Of a DNA stretch of 64,000 nt, positions 9,373 through 17,733 are shown in pieces. A program made the translations under genes and the position numbers. Position 1 is the stretch's first letter, and each line of letters begins with the position of its first letter. The DNA is from Costertonia aggregata. GTDB lineage: Bacteria > Bacteroidota > Bacteroidia > Flavobacteriales > Flavobacteriaceae. Location of the stretch: contig NZ_CP058595.1 in NCBI RefSeq assembly GCF_013402795.1, positions 1,895,501-1,959,500 of the forward strand, in the 5' to 3' direction. Under the pieces are notes generated by a model. It was not told where the DNA came from and made no database searches. It was given only the letters and a program-made list of their open reading frames with translations.

Positions 9373-10791
9373 ATGAAAAAGTTCCTTAAAATCTTTTCCC
9401 TAGCCGTAATGCTTTTCATTGTAGGGTATTATGGCTATGTTACTTATAAAAAATCGGTAGCATTTAATAATGTGATCCATAAAGATGCGGATAGTGCCAT
9501 AAAAGTAGGCATCCAAGATATTAAGGAAACTTTGGTATGGGATGCGGTAACATCGCCCAAGTATTATTATGATGTTCTCCCACCTTCAAAAGATGACGAT
9601 AAAGAGGAGGATGAAAAAAGGGATAAAGGTATAGAGTTACAACCCTATAACCTCATAGCTTTTACCATGCCCAACGTTAAGAATACCTTCTTTACAGTAC
9701 TAAATATCTACAATTCTGAGGATTTTGAGGTGTTTGTCAAAGAAGAACTCGAGAAAAAATCGGTGTCGATACATGATTCTGGGAACGGGTATCGCTTCGC
9801 CATCATAAACGATGGTAAACTGGCCATGGCCTGGGATGCTGAACAACTTATAGTGGCTGTTTCGCCCGAACTAAACCTGACTTTTGCAAAAAAAGTCTTT
9901 GCAGATGTTTTGATCGATAATAAGACCATTGATGATAAAGCGCATCCTATTATCGAAAATCTGAAAAGTAACGCTTCTCATATTGTTTATACAGATGGGA
10001 AGAGCACATCTACGATAAATTTTGAAGATGGGAAGGCGCTTTTGAACGGAACGGTCTCTTCAAAAAATGATTTTCCAAATGAAGTTTCCTTGCAAATGCT
10101 GCCCAATGCCTCATTATCTTTTTATTTTAATGCGGACTTTCACAATCAAGAACTCAAAGAAAGACTCGTTCAAAACCTTGGTTCCTATACTTTTTTTGAA
10201 AAGCATAATCTGAACGTTTCAGAAATTTTGAATCGTACAAACGGGTTTTTCAGTCTTGAGCTAAACGGTAAAACCACACAAATAGATACTATAGTTTCTT
10301 ATGAGTATGACGATAATTTTGAAAAAGTAGCGCGAAGAACGGTACAGGAAAAAGAGGTGCCTAAAATTCATTTCAATTTGGGTTCGGCCGATAAAAGTCT
10401 CAGGAAATATCTTCGTGGGGCTAACGCTGTGGATTCCGATAACATATTTACCCTGTTCCCGTTATATCAACTTTACGTGAAAGAGGCTGGTTTGTATACT
10501 TCTTTTGATACCTTTACAGGAATGTTGCCTGTCGAAAAACAAGTAAGCTCCAATTTTTTGGACTGTAAAATAGATTTCGAAAAATTGCAAAAGGATTTGA
10601 ATCTTCCCCAGACCGAACAGTTTTTTTCACTTTTAGAAAGCATGAGGGTTCGGGCATGGCAAAAAAATACGGGTACAATTGACCTTGAAGGATATTTGAC
10701 CGGAAAAAATACCGAAATAAATATGTTGTCCCAACTGTTTTTCGGAATGCGAAAAACGGAAGAAAACCAATCAAAAGAAGCCAAATTATAG
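9373..10791 (+). CDS. Membrane-anchored envelope protein, related to preceding gene
   Basis: The 472-residue product has one N-terminal hydrophobic helix (about residues 7-25, FSLAVMLFIVGYYGYV) and otherwise lies outside the cytoplasm. A short acidic segment DDDKEEDEKRDK (about 76-87) interrupts the fold. Its C-terminal half contains a Tyr/Asp-rich segment followed by a VPKIHFNLGS-type strand and a KEAGLYTSFD motif that parallels EVEKTKTETIPDFLF...KEAGITYDNG in the preceding protein, so I take the two as divergent paralogues. No catalytic motif was recognised. Confidence 0.7.
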   Translation: MKKFLKIFSLAVMLFIVGYYGYVTYKKSVAFNNVIHKDADSAIKVGIQDIKETLVWDAVTSPKYYYDVLPPSKDDDKEEDEKRDKGIELQPYNLIAFTMPNVKNTFFTVLNIYNSEDFEVFVKEELEKKSVSIHDSGNGYRFAIINDGKLAMAWDAEQLIVAVSPELNLTFAKKVFADVLIDNKTIDDKAHPIIENLKSNASHIVYTDGKSTSTINFEDGKALLNGTVSSKNDFPNEVSLQMLPNASLSFYFNADFHNQELKERLVQNLGSYTFFEKHNLNVSEILNRTNGFFSLELNGKTTQIDTIVSYEYDDNFEKVARRTVQEKEVPKIHFNLGSADKSLRKYLRGANAVDSDNIFTLFPLYQLYVKEAGLYTSFDTFTGMLPVEKQVSSNFLDCKIDFEKLQKDLNLPQTEQFFSLLESMRVRAWQKNTGTIDLEGYLTGKNTEINMLSQLFFGMRKTEENQSKEAKL

Positions 10792-10806
10792 TTGTACATT
10801 AGTGTT

Positions 10807-11922
10807 ATGCAGCTGAGTTATTGGGAATATAAAACATGGTTTTCAGATATTGATTTTACCATTGTAGGTAGTGGGATAACCGGGTTGAACTGTGCGTTAC
10901 AACTTAGGAAAAACTACCCGAGAGCGAAAATCGTACTACTTGAAAAAGGGATGCTGCCCCAAGGGGCTAGTACAAAAAATGCAGGGTTTGCCTGCTTCGG
11001 CAGCGCTTCAGAACTACTATCTGACTTAAGAACCCATACCGAGGAAGAAGTTGTACATTTGGTACGGCAACGTTGGGAGGGCATTCAGCTATTGCGTAAA
11101 AACCTTGGTGATAGTATCATCGATTTTCAGCAACATGGCGGATACGAACTCTTTTTGGAAAAAAGTAGTTTGTACGATGATTGTATTTCCAAACTGGAAT
11201 ATCTCAATGAACTGTTGCTGCCTGTCTTTGGGAAAAATGTTTTTGAAAAAAGAGAAAGCTCGTTTGGATTTAGGAGCATTCACAAGAATACTATTTTTCA
11301 TACTTTGGAAGGGCAATTGGATACGGGGAAAATGATGTCCGCTCTTTTGTTGAAAGCTTCCCGGGACAACATTTTGTTACTTAACTCGATAACCGTTACG
11401 GCATACGAAGAAGCCAACACAAAAGTGCTCATAGAAACCGATGGCTTTAACTTTTCAACAAAAAAATTGTTTTTGGCCACCAATGGGTTTTCCAAAAGAT
11501 TGATCAATGAAAAAGTAAGACCGGCCAGGGCACAAGTGCTTATCACCAAACCTATTGAGAACTTATCTATTAAAGGTACCTTTCATTTGGATGAAGGTTA
11601 TTACTATTTTAGGAATATTGATAATCGTATTCTTTTTGGTGGAGGGCGCAATTTGAATTTTGATGAGGAAAACACCTTCAAATTTGGTCTTACCGATGAA
11701 ATTCAAGAAAGCCTGGAGCATATTTTGAAAAAAGTCATTTTGCCCAACACAGCTCATGAAATTGATAGAAGATGGAGTGGCATCATGGGGATGGGCCACC
11801 AAAAAAAGCCTATCGTTAAACAAGTGTCAGAAAATGTGTTTTGTGGGGTTCGTTTGGGTGGTATGGGTATTGCCATTGGCAGTATCATCGGGAAAGAATT
11901 GGCAGAATTGGTCAACAAATGA
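10807..11922 (+). CDS. FAD-dependent oxidoreductase (DAO family)
   Basis: A 371-residue DAO-type flavoprotein with the dinucleotide-binding motif VGSGITGLNCALQL near residue 20, the strand end VLLEKG, and the C-terminal FAD contact region with WSGIMGMGHQKKPIV and LGGMGIAIGSIIGKEL. Members oxidise amino acids or imino compounds (glycine oxidase, sarcosine oxidase-like); the substrate here cannot be deduced. ATG 10807 is chosen; an in-frame TTG lies 15 bp upstream. It overlaps the next gene by 4 bp (ATGA), so translation is coupled. Confidence 0.85.
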   Translation: MQLSYWEYKTWFSDIDFTIVGSGITGLNCALQLRKNYPRAKIVLLEKGMLPQGASTKNAGFACFGSASELLSDLRTHTEEEVVHLVRQRWEGIQLLRKNLGDSIIDFQQHGGYELFLEKSSLYDDCISKLEYLNELLLPVFGKNVFEKRESSFGFRSIHKNTIFHTLEGQLDTGKMMSALLLKASRDNILLLNSITVTAYEEANTKVLIETDGFNFSTKKLFLATNGFSKRLINEKVRPARAQVLITKPIENLSIKGTFHLDEGYYYFRNIDNRILFGGGRNLNFDEENTFKFGLTDEIQESLEHILKKVILPNTAHEIDRRWSGIMGMGHQKKPIVKQVSENVFCGVRLGGMGIAIGSIIGKELAELVNK

Positions 11923-12374
11923 AAAATATAAAAAAACAATCGGTATATAATTTTTGTAAAGATGTTGTTGAACAAAGAATATATCGCATTCAAAAAAATA
12001 TAAAGGAAGTTCAAGAATCGTTGGGTTCCGAGACCAAAAGTAGTGCAGGGGACAAGCATGAGACCGGGCGCGCCATGTTGCAATTGGAACGTGAGAAATT
12101 GGGGCAACAGTTGGCAGAGGCCGAAAAAATGCAACGGGTATTGTACAAAGTGCCTTTGGAGAGTTCTTCGAAAATCGTGGGTTTGGGAAGTTTGGTGCAA
12201 ACTGAGAATTTGGCCTATTATATCGCTATTTCTGCCGGAGAATATAATAAGGACCATACATCAGTTTTTTGTATCTCGGCAGCGACTCCCATAGGAAGGT
12301 CGTTAATGGGAAAATCTGTAGGTGATACTATTGTTTGGAATACGAACGTACTCAAAATAGTAGACATAGGGTAA
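11919..12374 (+). CDS. GreA/GreB C-terminal-domain protein
   Basis: This 151-residue protein has an N-terminal charged helical hairpin (about residues 10-75) with acidic residues at the turn (AGDKHETG) and a C-terminal FKBP-like domain ending ATPIGRSLMGKSVGDTIVWNTN, the signature of Gre transcript-cleavage factors. It may act in the RNA polymerase secondary channel like GreA, but it is short and diverged. Homologues are sometimes labelled 3-oxoacyl-ACP synthase; nothing in the sequence supports that. Translation appears coupled to the upstream flavoprotein gene through an ATGA overlap. Confidence 0.75.
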   Translation: MKNIKKQSVYNFCKDVVEQRIYRIQKNIKEVQESLGSETKSSAGDKHETGRAMLQLEREKLGQQLAEAEKMQRVLYKVPLESSSKIVGLGSLVQTENLAYYIAISAGEYNKDHTSVFCISAATPIGRSLMGKSVGDTIVWNTNVLKIVDIG

Positions 12375-12424
12375 TTTTCCTTTATTCCCCAAGAGTTCAT
12401 TATCTTAGGTACAATACAAGTGCT

Positions 12425-13558
12425 ATGAATGTATTGGTAATCCCAGATAAGTTTAAAGGGTCACTCACGGCTAAAGAAGTAATCAAATCAATTACAGCCG
12501 GTATCGCAAAGGCTTTTTCTTCTGCCAAGATACATTCCCTAGTTGCTTCTGATGGTGGTGATGGGTTTTTAGATGCCGTATCCGGTAATAAAGTTATTGC
12601 CAAAATGTGGGTAGATACCGTGGATCCGTTGATGCGACCCATTAAGGCAATGTATCTGTTAGATTCAAAAAGTAAGTCCGCTTATATAGAAATGGCAAGA
12701 GCTTCGGGATTGGAACTTTTGACCGTACAAGAGCGTAATGCAATGCGAACTACGACATTTGGAACAGGAATACAGATCAAGGATGCCATTCAAAAAGGAG
12801 CTCGGCGTATTTATTTAGGTCTTGGTGGGAGCGCAACAAATGACGGTGGTATAGGTTTGGCCAAAGCTTTGGGATATTCGTTTCTAGATAATCTGGGAAA
12901 TACCTTAGAGCCAATAGGCAGCAACCTGATTAAAATTGCCAAAATAGAAAAAGGTTCCTCTTATGACACATTGAACAATATAGCTTTTTTTGCCGTGAAC
13001 GATGTAGACAACCCTTTGTTCGGGGAACATGGTGCTGCATATGTGTACGGCCCACAAAAGGGTGTTGATAGGAAACAGGTACAAATTTTGGATGATGGGC
13101 TCGTAAATCTTCATAAAAGGGCAAAAGAACAATTGGGGCATGATAATGCTCATTTACCCGGTTCTGGTGCGGCAGGTGGGACTGCGTACGGATTGAAAAC
13201 TTTTTTTGATGCCGATTATATCAGTGGAATAGACTTTATATTAAAACTTGGAAAAGTACCCGATTTTTTAGAAAAGAATAAAGTAGATTTTATCATTACA
13301 GGTGAAGGAAAAATTGATGCGCAAACTATTAACGGAAAACTGGTAAAGGGAGTGTTGGGTCTCGGTAAAACGTATGGCGTTCCTGTTATTGCGGTTTGTG
13401 GAAAGTTGGATCTTGATAAGCAACAATTGAATGCATTAGGGTTGAATACGGTTCTAGAAACGTATGAATCGTCCAAAGGCATAGATTTTAGCATGCAGAA
13501 CGCAAGTACATTAATTGAAAATTTGATTTTTTCTTTCTTTGATGCTATTAATAAATAG
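12425..13558 (+). CDS. Glycerate kinase
   Basis: A 377-residue type-II glycerate kinase (GarK/GlxK family). It begins MNVLVIPDKFKGSLTA, has the SDGGDGFLDA motif near residue 42 and the signature GLGGSATNDGGIGLAKALG around residues 132-150, then GSGAAGGTAYGL. It phosphorylates D-glycerate with ATP, feeding it into glycolysis. The frame is open upstream to 12335, but the family starts at ATG 12425. It is 11 bp from a GntP-family permease, pointing to uptake and phosphorylation of glycerate or a related acid. Confidence 0.93.
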   Translation: MNVLVIPDKFKGSLTAKEVIKSITAGIAKAFSSAKIHSLVASDGGDGFLDAVSGNKVIAKMWVDTVDPLMRPIKAMYLLDSKSKSAYIEMARASGLELLTVQERNAMRTTTFGTGIQIKDAIQKGARRIYLGLGGSATNDGGIGLAKALGYSFLDNLGNTLEPIGSNLIKIAKIEKGSSYDTLNNIAFFAVNDVDNPLFGEHGAAYVYGPQKGVDRKQVQILDDGLVNLHKRAKEQLGHDNAHLPGSGAAGGTAYGLKTFFDADYISGIDFILKLGKVPDFLEKNKVDFIITGEGKIDAQTINGKLVKGVLGLGKTYGVPVIAVCGKLDLDKQQLNALGLNTVLETYESSKGIDFSMQNASTLIENLIFSFFDAINK

Positions 13559-13569
13559 GACTATCTATT

Positions 13570-14898
13570 ATGGAATTACTTTTTTTGCTCTTTGCGGTTT
13601 TTGCTATTATCATTTTGACGACAAAATTAAAGGTGCATGCGTTTTTAGCTCTTTTTATCATATCCATTTCATATGGTCTTTTTGTGGGAATGCCCTATGC
13701 CGATATCATAACTTCTATAAACGAGGGTTTTGGGGGGACACTGGGTAAAATAGGGTTGATTATAGTTCTTGGGGTCGTTATAGGGGCTTTTCTGGAAAAT
13801 ACGGGAGGCGCCTTGGCCATAGCGGAAAAAGTATTGAAAATTATCGGGAAAAAACGTGTTCCCACGGCTATGGGCATTATAGGTTATATTGTTTCAATAC
13901 CGGTATTTGCCGATAGCGGTTTTTTGTTGTTGCACCCTTTGAACAAAGGGCTGTCAAAAAAAGCAAAAATATCCTTGGCTGGTTCGGCCACTGCCTTGGG
14001 AATAGGTTTGTTGGCATCCCACACTATGGTTCCGCCCACTCCTGGGCCAATAGCTGCCGCTGGAATTTTGGGGGCGGATTTGGGTTTGGTCATTGCTTTT
14101 GGATTCCCCATAAGTATCATTGCCTTGCTAGCTGCTCTGGTCTTTGCGAATACTTATGCATCAAAAACGTACATTGACCCGGATACTGATGGTACCTTGA
14201 ATGTTGAAAATAAGATTGAAAATCGGCCCAGTGCCATAAAATCCTCTATTCCAATACTAGTGCCCATAGTGTTGATTATCCTAAAATCCTCTTTAAAATT
14301 GGAAAGAACGGACTCCAACGCTAAAATTATAGATATGGTCGATTTTTTGGGTGAACCCGTAATTGCACTACTGATAGGGGTGTTCCTATGTTTGCTATTG
14401 CCAAAAAGACTTAATTATGATATGTTGTCTTCAACGGGTTGGGTCGGCAAGGCCATTAAAGACGCGGCATCCATCATACTAATTACCGGTACTGGGGGTA
14501 TTTTCGGAAAAATACTGCAAAATTCGGGAATAGCGGAAACCTTGGGGAACATCCTGACCGATTATAATATTGGGATTTTCCTGCCCTTTGTCTTAGCGGC
14601 AGCCTTAAAAACAGCTCAAGGTTCTTCGACGGTTGCCTTGATTACGGCAGCATCTATCATTATGCCCATGATGCCCTCTTTGGGTTTTGATTCCGAAATA
14701 CAAAAAGCCTTGGTCGTGGTTGCCATTGGTGCCGGATCCGCTGTGGTGTCCCATGCCAATGATAGTTTCTTTTGGGTGGTCACACAAATGAGCGGGATGA
14801 ACGTAAAAACGGGGTATAGGCTTTTTAGCCTGGCCACTGCGGTACTTGGTTTCGCTGGTATCATATCGGTTTTTGTCTTATATGCCATATGGTCTTAG
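13570..14898 (+). CDS. GntP-family H+ symporter, probable glycerate/gluconate permease
   Basis: The 442-residue, highly hydrophobic protein has about 12-14 predicted membrane helices and GntP motifs including GFGGTLGKIGLIIVLG (about residues 53-68), SHTMVPPTPGP (about 153) and AAALKTAQGSSTVALITAAS (about 342). GntP permeases import gluconate, glycerate and other sugar acids with protons. Its position directly after glycerate kinase suggests glycerate as substrate; this is inference. The two genes likely share a transcript starting before 12425. Confidence 0.9.
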   Translation: MELLFLLFAVFAIIILTTKLKVHAFLALFIISISYGLFVGMPYADIITSINEGFGGTLGKIGLIIVLGVVIGAFLENTGGALAIAEKVLKIIGKKRVPTAMGIIGYIVSIPVFADSGFLLLHPLNKGLSKKAKISLAGSATALGIGLLASHTMVPPTPGPIAAAGILGADLGLVIAFGFPISIIALLAALVFANTYASKTYIDPDTDGTLNVENKIENRPSAIKSSIPILVPIVLIILKSSLKLERTDSNAKIIDMVDFLGEPVIALLIGVFLCLLLPKRLNYDMLSSTGWVGKAIKDAASIILITGTGGIFGKILQNSGIAETLGNILTDYNIGIFLPFVLAAALKTAQGSSTVALITAASIIMPMMPSLGFDSEIQKALVVVAIGAGSAVVSHANDSFFWVVTQMSGMNVKTGYRLFSLATAVLGFAGIISVFVLYAIWS

Positions 14899-14928
14899 CT
14901 GGGGTAGCGGTAACATATTTTGATGACA

Positions 14929-14975
14929 AAAAAAACCGATGTCCCCATCGGTTCAACTTAAACTAACTCAAAATA
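14929..14975 (-). terminator. Intrinsic terminator of arfB with conserved AGTTTAAGTT leader
   Basis: Read on the minus strand, ACCGATG and CATCGGT pair around a 4-base loop and are followed by eight T residues, the terminator of the minus-strand gene arfB. Just before the stem is AGTTAGTTTAAGTTGA, which resembles the AAGTAGGTTAAGTTCA segment in the leaders of the small-RNA-like units near 61 kb. It may therefore be a small-RNA 3' module as well as a terminator. Confidence 0.6.
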
Positions 14976-15073
14976 TGAACGTATGCTTGGATAGATGCAA
15001 TGCAAAATTCCAAAAAAATATAACGTTTCATGTTATTAAAAGTTTAGCAGTATATCAAATTAAGAATACTTCT

Positions 15074-15475
15074 TTAATGGTTTGGCTTACTGCGGTTTGC
15101 CTTCTTTTCGGCTGTCTTTTTTTTGGATTTGAGCCGCTTTTCAATGGCAGATTTTGTGGGCTGCGACCTTTTACGTTTCTTTTTAACTTTTAGTGCCTTT
15201 TCTATAGTATCTAAAAAGCGTTTGATGACCAAATCTTTGTTTTTGTGTTGACTTCTGCTTTCGTCACACTGAAGCACCAATATATTTGCTTTGGTAAGCC
15301 TGTTCTTCAACCTTAAATAAATGCGTTGTTTCTCGCTAAAAGTCAGTGCTTTGGAGTTGGCAACGTCAAAAACAAGTTCTACTTTGGTAGATACTTTGTT
15401 GGCGTGCTGTCCTCCTGACCCACTACTGCGTACCGCTTTAAATTGAAGTTCTTGTATGATGGATTGTTTGTCCAA
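15074..15475 (-). CDS. arfB: Ribosome-rescue peptidyl-tRNA hydrolase ArfB
   Basis: ArfB enters ribosomes stalled without a stop codon and hydrolyses the peptidyl-tRNA. The catalytic GGQ sits at about residues 21-23 inside RSSGSGGQHANKVSTK, and the C-terminal 35 residues are very Lys/Arg-rich, the tail that occupies the empty mRNA tunnel. No ATG exists before the conserved region. I chose TTG at 15475, two codons before the family-like QSIIQELQFKAV; a TTG at 15502 is also in frame but lies over a TAACTTTG promoter-like box (15491-15498) whose start site would fall between the two. Confidence 0.88.
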   Translation of the reverse strand: MDKQSIIQELQFKAVRSSGSGGQHANKVSTKVELVFDVANSKALTFSEKQRIYLRLKNRLTKANILVLQCDESRSQHKNKDLVIKRFLDTIEKALKVKKKRKRSQPTKSAIEKRLKSKKKTAEKKANRSKPNH

Positions 15476-15520
15476 TAAAAATATTTTGAACAAAGTTAGC
15501 AAACCATTATAGATGGTATA

Positions 15521-15589
15521 CTATAAGAATATCGGGGTGACCAATAAGGCAAAAAAAACCAAGGTCAATATTAAATGTAAACGTTTCAT
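15521..15589 (-). CDS. Possible 22-residue hydrophobic peptide
   Basis: An ATG-started ORF encodes MKRLHLILTLVFFALLVTP plus three residues: two basic residues followed by one membrane-spanning helix. It lies just upstream of arfB on the same strand. Short single-helix peptides with such a start are plausible small membrane proteins, but length alone makes chance possible. The rest of the 15476-15785 gap shows no other gene or clear structure. Confidence 0.3.
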   Translation of the reverse strand: MKRLHLILTLVFFALLVTPIFL

Positions 15590-15785
15590 CGTAAGCTATT
15601 TAAAATATAAGATTGGTAAACGCACATAAATCCATATTATTATGACTTGTTGCCATTTATTATTTTTAGCTTCAGTATTTAGGTGGTGTATTGGGCAAGA
15701 TGATATAAGTTGATATCATATTTCTCTTTTTCTTCTGAAACACCTTATTCGAAAACAATGGTACGTAACCGTTTTTTTAAAGGGG

Positions 15786-16583
15786 TCACAACGTAAAAGA
15801 TAACCCCATTACATTAAATTCAGAATTATTTTCGGTATTACCACTATCATTCAACGGTTGGTTGGCATAAGAACCTCTTTGAGTGGGACATCCTCGTTCC
15901 TCACCTCCCCATTGTGTGGCTTCTATTACCAACTTTGTGATTTTTTGATTTCCCGTATCCAATAAAAAGCGATAAGAGCCCATTGAGTTCGGTAATTTTC
16001 CTTCAATGGAATATTCATCCAGCAAAATACCGCTTCCTATAATATTGTTGTTTTCATCATAAGCTGTCCACTTTCCAGATTCATCAACTTTGTTCTTGCT
16101 ACCACCCTCTTCACAAGTTTTTCCTTCCTTGGCTTGTTGGCCCTCACCTGGATCCATTTGCCCAACCTGCAAAGTAACTTCTGCTGCGGGTCTTTTAAAG
16201 GTGAAAACCAATGCTTCACTTGATTTTACGATTTCTCCTTGATACTCGTAATAGTAATCTATTTGCTTCCACCTTCCGCCAGCAACTCCAAAACCATCAT
16301 CTTTGAATTGGGTCTCAAAAACCACTTCACCTGCATCCCCATTGATTTTAAAAGCCTCAATGGTTACGTTATCGCCCCATGCCTGCTCCCCCGACCCGTT
16401 GTTGGACAAATAATCGGCTTTGGCGACCAACTCAAATTTTCCGGAGGCTGATGGATTTTGGTTTTCATCGCCCGACTCCTGGGAAATTTCTCCCATCTCG
16501 TTCGCTTTATCCTTGGAACATGAGCTAGAAACATTCAATAATGCAAAACAAAGTATTGAAAACAAATAATGTAATCTTTTCAT
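15786..16583 (-). CDS. Hypothetical lipoprotein
   Basis: A 265-residue lipoprotein: signal peptide with the box SSSC and acyl-Cys at about residue 22, then a short Asn/Gln/Glu/Ser-rich linker and a beta-rich domain. Repeated aromatic and Gly motifs (AWGDNVTIEAFKING, YYYEYQGEIV, GSYRFLLDTGNQKITKLVIEAT) suggest a beta-sandwich, possibly carbohydrate-binding-like, but I do not recognise a family. It is flanked by long spacers and appears to be a single-gene unit. Two cysteines (about 158 and 230) could form a disulphide outside the cell. Confidence 0.75.
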   Translation of the reverse strand: MKRLHYLFSILCFALLNVSSSCSKDKANEMGEISQESGDENQNPSASGKFELVAKADYLSNNGSGEQAWGDNVTIEAFKINGDAGEVVFETQFKDDGFGVAGGRWKQIDYYYEYQGEIVKSSEALVFTFKRPAAEVTLQVGQMDPGEGQQAKEGKTCEEGGSKNKVDESGKWTAYDENNNIIGSGILLDEYSIEGKLPNSMGSYRFLLDTGNQKITKLVIEATQWGGEERGCPTQRGSYANQPLNDSGNTENNSEFNVMGLSFTL

Positions 16584-16686
16584 GATGAAGAATTTAGGGT
16601 TCTATTCTTTGAACGGTACGAACACAACAAAAGTACGTTGGGCCAATACAGATCGACGAACTGCAGATAATCCAAAAGATGAAAAA

Positions 16687-17661
16687 TTATTGCTGTAACC
16701 GTTTGTTCAATGTCTCGATAGATACATTCAAAAACACCGCTGCGCCTTTTTCTAGTGGTGTGTGGTGATTAAAGTAGACTTCTTGATTTTCATAATCGCC
16801 TACGACCAAATAATGGCTCCCTTTGTAGTACGATTTTTTTACAACGACTTCCATTCCGGATTTTTCGGATACCTTGAACTCATGTGCATACACTATGATT
16901 CGTCGTTTGGTATCGGCATATGATTTAACGATGTTCACCGGTACCTTGTTCGCTTCCCCAAAAAGGGATGCTATGTATAGCTCTTTAGGGTCGTTATAAA
17001 GGTCTACGGTCGGCTTATTGGCGATTATTTTGCGGTCTTGTAACACAATGACCCTGTCCGCATAGGGCAAAATATCATTATGGTCGTGCGTAGCCGTAAC
17101 ACAGGCGATATTTCTTTTTTTAAGATAATCAAAGAGATTTCTCCTAAGACTGTTTTTTCTAAAATTATCGATATGCCCAAAAGGCTCGTCCAGCAACAAA
17201 AGTTCAGGTTTTTGAGCCAGTACCCGTGCCAAGGCTACACGCTGTTGTTGGCCACCGCTCAAGTATTGCACCTTTGTTTTGGCGAAAGCTTCCATCTCGA
17301 TCATTTCCAATAATTCTTTTGTTCTTTTTTTTAGCTTTTTAGGATAAAAAACAGACAAGAATTCACTTATGTTCTCTTCTACCGTGGTATAGGGCATCAA
17401 ATCAAAATCCTGGGCAAGGTATTTCATATAGGGCTCGCCGGGTATCAAATTGTACAAAGGCCCCATAATCTGTCTTTCGCCCCAGTACACTTCACCTACT
17501 TTAATATGCAGAAGTCCATATATTATTTTCAAAAGGGTGCTTTTTCCGCAGCCACTTTCGCCAATCACCGAGATATGCTCTCCCTTTTGTACTTTAAGAT
17601 TGATGTCTTCCAATACGGGAGCTTCATCGTAAGCGAAAGAAACGTGGTCTAACTGAAGCAT
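16687..17661 (-). CDS. Orphan ABC transporter ATP-binding protein with C-terminal TOBE-like domain
   Basis: The 324-residue protein has Walker A GESGCGKST (residues 34-42), the signature LSGGQQQRVALARVLAQ near 135 and Walker B LLLLDEPFGHID. Residues about 230-324 form an extra beta-rich region resembling the TOBE domain of importer ATPases such as those for iron, polyamines or sugars. No permease or binding protein is encoded nearby, so the partner and substrate are unknown. It lies downstream of the S9 peptidase on the same strand but is separated from it by a terminator. Confidence 0.85.
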   Translation of the reverse strand: MLQLDHVSFAYDEAPVLEDINLKVQKGEHISVIGESGCGKSTLLKIIYGLLHIKVGEVYWGERQIMGPLYNLIPGEPYMKYLAQDFDLMPYTTVEENISEFLSVFYPKKLKKRTKELLEMIEMEAFAKTKVQYLSGGQQQRVALARVLAQKPELLLLDEPFGHIDNFRKNSLRRNLFDYLKKRNIACVTATHDHNDILPYADRVIVLQDRKIIANKPTVDLYNDPKELYIASLFGEANKVPVNIVKSYADTKRRIIVYAHEFKVSEKSGMEVVVKKSYYKGSHYLVVGDYENQEVYFNHHTPLEKGAAVFLNVSIETLNKRLQQ

Positions 17662-17682
17662 TGAAAAGTCAAGTTTATAATA

Positions 17683-17714
17683 TAAAAAAATCCGTCTCTA
17701 ATAGAAACGGATTT
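17683..17714 (-). terminator. Intrinsic terminator after S9 peptidase
   Basis: On the minus strand AATCCGT and ACGGATT arms pair and are followed by seven T residues, 20 bp after the peptidase stop codon. Confidence 0.8.
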
Positions 17715-17733
17715 TAAACCAAAATATTGATTG

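Noticed and set aside
11919-12374. 3-oxoacyl-ACP synthase annotation for the Gre-like gene
   Set aside because: No thiolase-fold motifs or catalytic Cys/His are present; the C-terminal signature is that of Gre factors.
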